From IMG/VR virus record IMGVR_UViG_3300032046_000267, positions 1 through 20,274 of that record: a stretch of DNA of 20,274 nucleotides. One strand, 5' to 3'. The position numbers and the translations under genes are program-made. The first letter of the stretch is position 1, and each line of letters begins with the position of its first letter. Source of the DNA: a virus. Positions 15,574-20,274 of the stretch are shown in pieces. Below the pieces are notes generated by a model, which did not search any database, had not been told where the DNA came from, and saw only the letters and a list, made by a program, of their open reading frames with translations.

Positions 15574-17382
15574 TTAATCTTTTATTAAACGAATTGAATA
15601 GCCATTAGTTAGTTGATAATTACCAAAACCTAATGTACTATTAGCAGCATATACGTTATATGAATAAGCACCGCCAGCAATAGGGTCAAAAGGTGTAGTA
15701 GTCCAAAATCTACCAATAATACCTAAATCTGTAGTTGCACCAAGTCCATCACGACCTCCTCCTGGAAATGCTGTAAAACCAGAAATATTAGTAACGTCTA
15801 TAGATGTTACAACCCAATGACATAATCCAGTTTCTTTTAATGCATTACTAGCTACACTATTTCCTCCTAAATATCCACCTAATATATTCATTTCACTTAC
15901 TGATGGAATATGATAACCTACTGGAGCTAGACCTCTAGGATCTGTAACAGCATACCAATTATACAATTTTCCATAAACAGTACCATTTGCTGGGTCATTA
16001 TTGTAATAACACCAAGCGCCAGTTGTTAACCCTAACCAAGCAGTTGGATCTGTAACTTGGGGTATTGTATCTCCATTTCTATATGTTGTTATATCTAAGT
16101 TACACCCAGTCCATATTTGTGTTCCAATTGTTACATCATGATTAATACAATTAGGACATACTCCTGAAGTAGTAGTAGTTGTAGTTGTTGATGTACTAGA
16201 ACTTGTACTAGTGGTTGTGCTAGTTGGTGGTACAGTTGTAGTGCTTGTAGTTGTACTTGAACTAGTAGAACTAGTTGTAGTTGTTGTACTTGAACTTGAA
16301 CTTGTTGTTGTTGTTGTGCTAGTAGAACTAGAAGTTGTAGTGGTTGTAGTTGATCTTGTATTTTTTATACAACGTACTACAAAACCATTTTCTGATGAAT
16401 AAAATCCTCGTATTGCTAAAGTATCAGAAAATCCTAATTGATATGCGTAACCATCAGCACCACCAAAATTTGGTGTACTAGTCCAAAAAGAAGTAACATA
16501 TGTTATAAGTTCAAATTCAGGTAATGTTAATATTCTTCTTCTACCAGATGGAAGAGCTGTAAAACCGCTACTATTATCTGCACCAGTATTTGGACTTGCC
16601 CAATGACAAAATCCTTGTTCTTTCAAATGTCCACCTGCAACAGTATCTCCTCCTAAATAGTTAACTAAAGTAGTCCATTCATCATCAGTAGGAACATCAT
16701 ACCCTGTAGGTGCTAATCCTCTAGGGTCATTTACAGCGTACCAATTATAAATCTTTCCATAGGTTGCTCCATTTAATGGGTCATTGTTATAATAACACCA
16801 GGCACCTGTCGTTAAGCTTTCCCAAGCAGCTTGATTAGTTACTTCAGGAATTGGATCACCATTTCTATATGTTGTTACATCTAAGTTACATCCAGCCCAT
16901 GTCTGTGTTCCAATAATAACATCATGTTGTATACAGTCTTGACATATAGTAGTGGTTGAAGTTGTAGTACTAGAAGTAGAACTTGTACTTGAAGTTGTAG
17001 TGGTTGTAGTTATTGGTAAAGTTGTAGTTGTAGTTGTAGTTCTTACAGGATTTGGTACAATAATAATATCACAAGGTTCCTCTAAACAACGTTCTGGTTC
17101 ATTACATCTGCTAACACATCCTAATGTAAGACGTATCACTCTACTAGCTATCATCTTAACAGAGTACTTATGTACATAGTTAGGATTACAATACTTATAA
17201 GTTAATATTCTCCTGTAGCCTATTAACTGGAGAATATCACCAGCAGGTATAGGTTTATTTAACATATACGATATGTTATTATATAAATTATTGCCAAGCT
17301 CAGCTAACTTACAATCTATCTTTTTAAGTAGAGAAGGTATATCAGCGCATTCTGGGCAATCATTTAGTCTTGGTGATAACAT
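15574..17382 (-). CDS. Tail fibre with two tandem FISUMP domains
   Basis: This 602-residue protein has a helical, Cys-containing N-terminal region (1-112, ECADIPSLLKKIDCKLAEL) that probably attaches it to the virion. A Thr/Ser linker (115-145), FISUMP domain A (147-341), a second linker (344-406) and FISUMP domain B (408-602) follow. Both domains carry TTYRNGD, TTGAWCYYNNDP, YGK-Y-NWYAV-DPRGLAP, a KE-G-CHW motif and FWT-TP, and they end in VRCIKN and IRLIKD. Domain B is closer to the FISUMP domain of the 646-residue protein in places such as PQVTDPTAW. The surfaces between the conserved TALP/TAFP and FWT motifs differ strongly, as expected for ligand-binding loops. Role: host receptor recognition, inferred. 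Confidence 0.75.
   Translation of the reverse strand: MLSPRLNDCPECADIPSLLKKIDCKLAELGNNLYNNISYMLNKPIPAGDILQLIGYRRILTYKYCNPNYVHKYSVKMIASRVIRLTLGCVSRCNEPERCLEEPCDIIIVPNPVRTTTTTTTLPITTTTTTSSTSSTSSTTTSTTTICQDCIQHDVIIGTQTWAGCNLDVTTYRNGDPIPEVTNQAAWESLTTGAWCYYNNDPLNGATYGKIYNWYAVNDPRGLAPTGYDVPTDDEWTTLVNYLGGDTVAGGHLKEQGFCHWASPNTGADNSSGFTALPSGRRRILTLPEFELITYVTSFWTSTPNFGGADGYAYQLGFSDTLAIRGFYSSENGFVVRCIKNTRSTTTTTTSSSTSTTTTTSSSSSTTTTTSSTSSSTTTSTTTVPPTSTTTSTSSSTSTTTTTTTSGVCPNCINHDVTIGTQIWTGCNLDITTYRNGDTIPQVTDPTAWLGLTTGAWCYYNNDPANGTVYGKLYNWYAVTDPRGLAPVGYHIPSVSEMNILGGYLGGNSVASNALKETGLCHWVVTSIDVTNISGFTAFPGGGRDGLGATTDLGIIGRFWTTTPFDPIAGGAYSYNVYAANSTLGFGNYQLTNGYSIRLIKD
16165..16353 (-). repeat. Thr/Ser linker between the two FISUMP domains
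   Basis: Encodes about 63 Thr/Ser residues around VPP. A stretch of about 26 residues centred on TTTSTTTVPPTSTTT is identical in amino acids to the linker of the 354-residue fibre, but codons differ, including all three of VPP (GTA CCA CCA here, GTT CCT CCT there). Confidence 0.85.
16948..17040 (-). repeat. Thr/Ser linker between virion anchor and first FISUMP domain
   Basis: Encodes about 31 residues, nearly all Thr or Ser with one LPI break, separating the helical N-terminal region from FISUMP domain A. Confidence 0.75.
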
Positions 17383-17394
17383 AGTATTAATTTT

Positions 17395-17490
17395 TTATTT
17401 GGTTACTTTAGAAGCACAGTGTGCACACAGTCCATTTTTCAATTGACATCCACACCCCACATTAGCTCCACATGAATTACATTGTGCCAT
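17395..17490 (-). CDS. 31-residue Cys-rich zinc-ribbon-like mini-protein
   Basis: ATG at 17490, two bases after the stop of the previous gene; TAA at 17395-17397, twelve bases before the next ATG. The product starts MAQCNSCGANVGCGCQLKNG and has cysteines at 4, 7, 13, 15, 22 and 25 plus His24. The CxxC at 4-7 and CxHC at 22-25 have the spacing of a small zinc ribbon or knuckle, with CGC between them. The fit into an otherwise gene-sized gap and the A/T leader ATTAATT support it as real. Function unknown: a structural zinc mini-domain, a chaperone-like cofactor for the Cys-rich virion proteins around it, or a regulator. Confidence 0.6.
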   Translation of the reverse strand: MAQCNSCGANVGCGCQLKNGLCAHCASKVTK

Positions 17491-17492
17491 AA

Positions 17493-18056
17493 TTAATAAA
17501 AGTTTATTAGGTAGTTGTTACCTGAACAACCACAGTTGGTTCTTAAAAAGTTATCTAACATATTATCTGCCTGAACATATAATGTATTTGATTCATATTC
17601 TGCACAGTTATTAGCTGCTGCAATAGCTCCTTGGATAAAGAAGTTTATTGTGTTTAACATAACACTAGATTGTGTTTTAAGTGCTCTGTCACATTCCATC
17701 ATATTTAATTGCAAAAACGCATTGTCAAACTTCTCTTGAAGTCTATCAACACGTAATATTGTTTTCTCCACAAAGTTTGCATATGCAGGAGCAACAGAAT
17801 ATCTTAATCTGTACACTCCATCTGGAAGTGGTTGATTACAACCAGGATCTGTAATTCCTAAATTAGAAGATGTAAATACATTTAATTGGTCAGGAACAAA
17901 AGGTACTATCTTGGTTCCGAATCCTGGTATATCAATCTCAATAGATGGTGCTGAGACCACTGGAGGATTGGTAGGATATACAGAAGCATCTGCAACACCA
18001 AGAGTATTAACATCGTAAGTAGGTACTACTAGTATATCTAATTGTAAGTTTGCCAT
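17493..18056 (-). CDS. Virion structural protein of unknown position
   Basis: This 187-residue protein has a beta-rich N-terminal half (residues 1-88: LDILVVPTYDVN, IDIPGFGTKIVPFVP, LPDGVYRLRYSV) and a helical second half (89-170) with a coiled-coil look, ending TNCGCSGNNYLINFY. It lies between a likely abundant virion protein and the fibre cluster, so an adaptor that carries fibres or joins tail parts is plausible. I do not recognise the family with certainty. A strong hairpin precedes it at 18073-18113. Confidence 0.55.
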   Translation of the reverse strand: MANLQLDILVVPTYDVNTLGVADASVYPTNPPVVSAPSIEIDIPGFGTKIVPFVPDQLNVFTSSNLGITDPGCNQPLPDGVYRLRYSVAPAYANFVEKTILRVDRLQEKFDNAFLQLNMMECDRALKTQSSVMLNTINFFIQGAIAAANNCAEYESNTLYVQADNMLDNFLRTNCGCSGNNYLINFY

Positions 18057-18064
18057 GTTGTTTT

Positions 18065-18113
18065 TAAATAAATATGCCAGAGGAATATGAGTTATCCTCT
18101 TTCCCCTGGCATA
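18065..18113 (-). terminator. Strong intercistronic hairpin, possible terminator or attenuator
   Basis: On the minus strand a 12-bp stem (TATGCCAGGGGA / TCCTCTGGCATA, one G-T pair) with a 17-base loop is followed by TTTATTTAAAAA. An AGAGGA inside the loop can compete for the TCCTCT arm, so two folds are possible. It lies 30 bases after the stop of the 389-residue gene and 17 bases before the next start. The T-tract is weak, so it may lower downstream expression or protect upstream mRNA rather than stop transcription. Confidence 0.55.
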
Positions 18114-18142
18114 GGTTATTATTAATTTCTACTTGTTAATTC

Positions 18143-19312
18143 TTAAGGTATAAGAGCTGTAGTAGTTGTTGTTGTTGTAGGTGCTACAGCAGTTGTAGTA
18201 GATGTAGTAGTGATACAAACATTGTTATCTGGAACAGTTCCTAAACCAGCTTCTAATACAGTTTCAATTGCAGCAGCAATACCACTTACACTAGCATTTG
18301 GAGCAGCAATGATTACAGTGCTATCTTCCATGATGTAATCACCCCATTGGTATTCAGATTTGTTATACTCATTAAATCTAATGTAGTATGTATCGTAAAT
18401 AACACCACTAGATACCCAAGATTCAAAGTTCTCGTTATATCCATTCATTCTGTATAAGTGTTTCAAGTAACCTGCTTGATAGCTGTAGAAGTTTTTCTCT
18501 AATTGAGCAATCTCTGCAGATGTACCAGTAGGATAAGAAGCACGTTGTGTAATTGTTTCAAGAGCAACAATGTTACAAGCATCTGCAACAATAAAGTCAG
18601 CAGTAGTAGCAGGTCCAGCATATACAAAAGTTCTGAAAGAGAATCTATCATATTCAAATGGGAACGCTGCAATATCACAAGGTTGTCCATATATGGTTAA
18701 TGGTTTCCCAGTAATACGTAAGATAGTTCCACCTACATTTTCGAATGTATAGAACGTGTTGAAGCTAATGTTATCAGGGTTGTTACCTGGAGCTTGTTGA
18801 GTTAATTTATTGATTAATAAATCAATGATAATGTTTGGACTCACATCGTCACATGGATTATCTGCACAACCACAACATGGAGCTTGGATAGTTACTGAAC
18901 GAGTGAAACCATTGAAATACAAAGTGTTTACATAGCTAGAGAAACCACGTAAAGTTAACGTGATGCTTTCGCCACATTGTACTAAGAAATCAGTTACATC
19001 AGTAACTTGGTTAGCAGCTGTAGGACATCCTGTTGCTTTATACCATTCTGTTACGTTAGAGTTGCAACCAGATCCTGAAGGACATCCTTTGATCTTGTCA
19101 GATCTTTTAGAGCCTTGTAAATAAGTGTTTGTTCTACCTTGAGCTACGTAGAAATAAGGAGAAGCAGCAATGTTCCCAGCAGTAGCTAAAGAATAATCGC
19201 TTCTAAAAATACCAACTTGTCCTGCAGTCAAGTTTTGTGTTGAGCCAGAGCTAGGGAGTGCAGTTTGCCCCACTGGAACCACGAAGAGCGTGGTTAATGA
19301 AAAATCAGCCAT
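18143..19312 (-). CDS. Probable abundant virion structural protein with C-terminal Thr tail
   Basis: This 389-residue protein begins MADFSLTTLFVVPVG, followed by LTAGQVGIF and YFYVAQGR. It has a dense set of cysteines (C77, C83, C96, C113, CCGC at 146-149, C154). The body is beta-rich up to about 240, then a helical segment (260-300, YSYQAGYLKHLYRMNGYN) and further strands. It ends in two Thr tracts with no domain after them. It uses more C-ending codons (TTC, AAC, CGT) than the fibre genes, and is followed by a stable hairpin, both consistent with high expression. A capsid, capsid-decoration or main tail protein are all possible; I cannot decide. Confidence 0.55.
   Translation of the reverse strand: MADFSLTTLFVVPVGQTALPSSGSTQNLTAGQVGIFRSDYSLATAGNIAASPYFYVAQGRTNTYLQGSKRSDKIKGCPSGSGCNSNVTEWYKATGCPTAANQVTDVTDFLVQCGESITLTLRGFSSYVNTLYFNGFTRSVTIQAPCCGCADNPCDDVSPNIIIDLLINKLTQQAPGNNPDNISFNTFYTFENVGGTILRITGKPLTIYGQPCDIAAFPFEYDRFSFRTFVYAGPATTADFIVADACNIVALETITQRASYPTGTSAEIAQLEKNFYSYQAGYLKHLYRMNGYNENFESWVSSGVIYDTYYIRFNEYNKSEYQWGDYIMEDSTVIIAAPNASVSGIAAAIETVLEAGLGTVPDNNVCITTTSTTTAVAPTTTTTTTALIP
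19277..19295 (-). other. Perfect hairpin inside codons 6-12 of the 389-residue gene
   Basis: AACCACG and CGTGGTT form a 7-bp perfect stem around a five-base loop, starting 17 bases after the first base of the start codon. The codons here (ACC ACG CTC TTC GTG) are GC-rich for this genome. It could affect translation or mRNA stability; chance is possible. Confidence 0.4.
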
Positions 19313-19340
19313 TGTTTATTTATTTAAATATTAATAAAGT

Positions 19341-20072
19341 TTATTCGTTTGTTTGTATTCTGAACTGAGCACTTTGTACTGCTGCAGCATTTTCAGTATA
19401 CATTGCTAGATTCTGTACTGTTAAATCTAACAGCTCATCCTCTAAATATAATTCAAGTTCACAATCAGCATCATAAGATGGATTACCATCTAACATGATA
19501 TATCCTGTTTTATTTATATACACTGGGTATCTCATGTACATCATGTAAACTTTAGTTGGGATAAATGTACCATCTGTAAAGTAACTTATCTCATCTGATG
19601 ACAAAGAGTTGAATGTTTCTTGATATTCAAAACTTGGTCTATAATGATCATTGTTTAATATAAACTGAAGATCACCATGTTTAGCAAGATCTCGATTAAT
19701 CCAAATCTTTCTATCTTTACATCTACCTTTATCTGCCAACAAATATGAATCTATATAGAACATATATTGTGGACTAAGTTGATGTACATATGTGCACCAT
19801 TGATTTAATTCAACATTCTTTAATGTAAGATCTAAAGGTTGATGATTGTAATTCATTATAAGACTTTGTAAGTCTTCATAACGTTTCTTAAATGAATCTT
19901 GACCTAATTGACTAGCAATACTAATACCATCAATCTTTTGTTTTATCAACTTAATCTGAGCCTCATTCAAAGCTAAGATTTTGTCTTCTAATTGAATCTG
20001 TTGGTGCTCATTAGTTGATAGTTTATTTAGTTTCTGATCGATCTTATATAATAAACTATCTACTGGTATCAT
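19341..20072 (-). CDS. Coiled-coil structural protein with ring-protein-like C-terminus
   Basis: This 243-residue protein has a coiled-coil N-terminus (residues 5-75, KIDQKLNKL, KILALNEAQIKLIKQKI). A mixed domain follows with paired aromatic strands (YMFYIDSYLLADKGRCKDRK, VYMMYMRYPVYI). The C-terminus, LELYLEDELLDLTVQNLAMY, resembles the end of the 242-residue protein at 8632-9360. This suggests a virion component of the neck/connector type, but no diagnostic motif is present. The start at 20072 is preceded by a hairpin and an A/T leader. It is immediately upstream of the presumed abundant virion protein. Confidence 0.5.
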   Translation of the reverse strand: MIPVDSLLYKIDQKLNKLSTNEHQQIQLEDKILALNEAQIKLIKQKIDGISIASQLGQDSFKKRYEDLQSLIMNYNHQPLDLTLKNVELNQWCTYVHQLSPQYMFYIDSYLLADKGRCKDRKIWINRDLAKHGDLQFILNNDHYRPSFEYQETFNSLSSDEISYFTDGTFIPTKVYMMYMRYPVYINKTGYIMLDGNPSYDADCELELYLEDELLDLTVQNLAMYTENAAAVQSAQFRIQTNE

Positions 20073-20091
20073 ATGCTTTTATATTTTTAAA

Positions 20092-20114
20092 CTAGCCTCT
20101 TATACAGAAGCTAG
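20092..20114 (-). terminator. Hairpin overlapping the 3' end of the right-edge gene
   Basis: CTAGCTTCT and AGAGGCTAG pair over 9 bp (one wobble) around a GTATA loop on the minus strand, followed by TTTAAAAAT. The stop codon of the upstream gene lies at the loop/stem border. The short T-run makes full termination doubtful; partial termination or mRNA 3' protection is likely. Confidence 0.5.
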
Positions 20115-20274
20115 CTTTTTAGTTTTCAACTTACCTTCTAATGTTAATAACTCATCTTGGTTATCATCATCAGCTAGGAATTTAATTAAATCTTGTTCAT
20201 CTTTAGCAATTTCAAATTCACCTTCGTAAACTTTACCATTTGGTTTAACTCTGTAAACTGAATGTGTAACTGCT
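20100..20274 (-). CDS. C-terminal end of an unidentified gene (5' part outside window)
   Basis: A minus-strand frame open at the right edge gives 57 residues before TAA at 20100-20102. It reads VYRVKPNGKVYEGEFEIAKD, then an acidic stretch (ADDDNQDEL) and the ending KLKTKKLASV. The first visible part looks like beta strands, and the end is charged and helical. Its position at the head of a structural operon suggests another virion or assembly protein, but the fragment is too short to identify. Confidence 0.7.
   Translation of the reverse strand, partial: AVTHSVYRVKPNGKVYEGEFEIAKDEQDLIKFLADDDNQDELLTLEGKLKTKKLASV

Noticed and set aside
18499-18752. Leu-rich minus-strand ORF and Ser-rich plus-strand ORFs inside the 389-residue gene
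   Set aside because: They overlap a clear structural gene in other frames and have no start context or neighbours on that strand.
1-20274. tRNA genes, integrase or attachment site, DGR reverse transcriptase
   Set aside because: I looked in the gaps and frames and saw none; intergenic space is almost fully used by the hairpins and leaders described.

Overview
This AT-rich window looks like part of the virion-structure region of a tailed phage of Bacteroidota. It is most likely crAss-like (Crassvirales) or close to that group. The reasons: all 18 genes I can support lie on the minus strand and are packed with gaps of a few bases or overlaps. No start codon has a Shine-Dalgarno sequence; the leaders are A/T only. 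One promoter candidate has the Bacteroidota TTTG / TAnnTTTG form. A block of neck and tail genes (portal-ring-like, IHF/HU-like, P22 gp4-like ring, very large muzzle/stabilization protein) resembles the crAss-like cassette. Family assignments come from remembered family patterns and visible motifs, not from a search. All 17 visible stop codons are TAA and the genes read through in the standard code. I see no tRNA, CRISPR, transposon or integrase.

Transcription runs right to left. Right operon (20274 to 10759): the end of an unidentified gene, a coiled-coil structural protein with a ring-protein-like C-terminus, a probable abundant virion protein ending in a Thr tail, a 187-residue virion protein, a 31-residue Cys-rich mini-protein missed by ordinary ORF length limits, and then a cluster of host-recognition proteins. 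The cluster holds a fibre with two FISUMP domains, a tail-collar fibre with HxH motifs, a long modular fibre ending in a FISUMP domain, and two long/short pairs in which the short gene is just the N-terminal anchor of the long one. An intrinsic terminator at about 10690-10722 closes this operon.

Left operon (10644 to 1): a promoter, then an HTH plus calcineurin-like metallophosphoesterase, a ring-like protein, an IHF/HU-like protein, a gp4-like ring protein, the muzzle/stabilization protein, what appears to be the detached C-terminal part of the muzzle, and a HELGH zinc peptidase open at the left edge.

The most interesting pattern is a modular adhesin system spread over at least six genes. 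Small Cys-paired beta domains, FISUMP lectin-like domains, a short C-[FL]-x-G-x-A motif and a GPFN anchor module are recombined and joined by Thr/Ser linkers. Some linkers are identical in amino acids but scrambled in synonymous codons. The modules have also entered the muzzle gene and appear to have split it in two.
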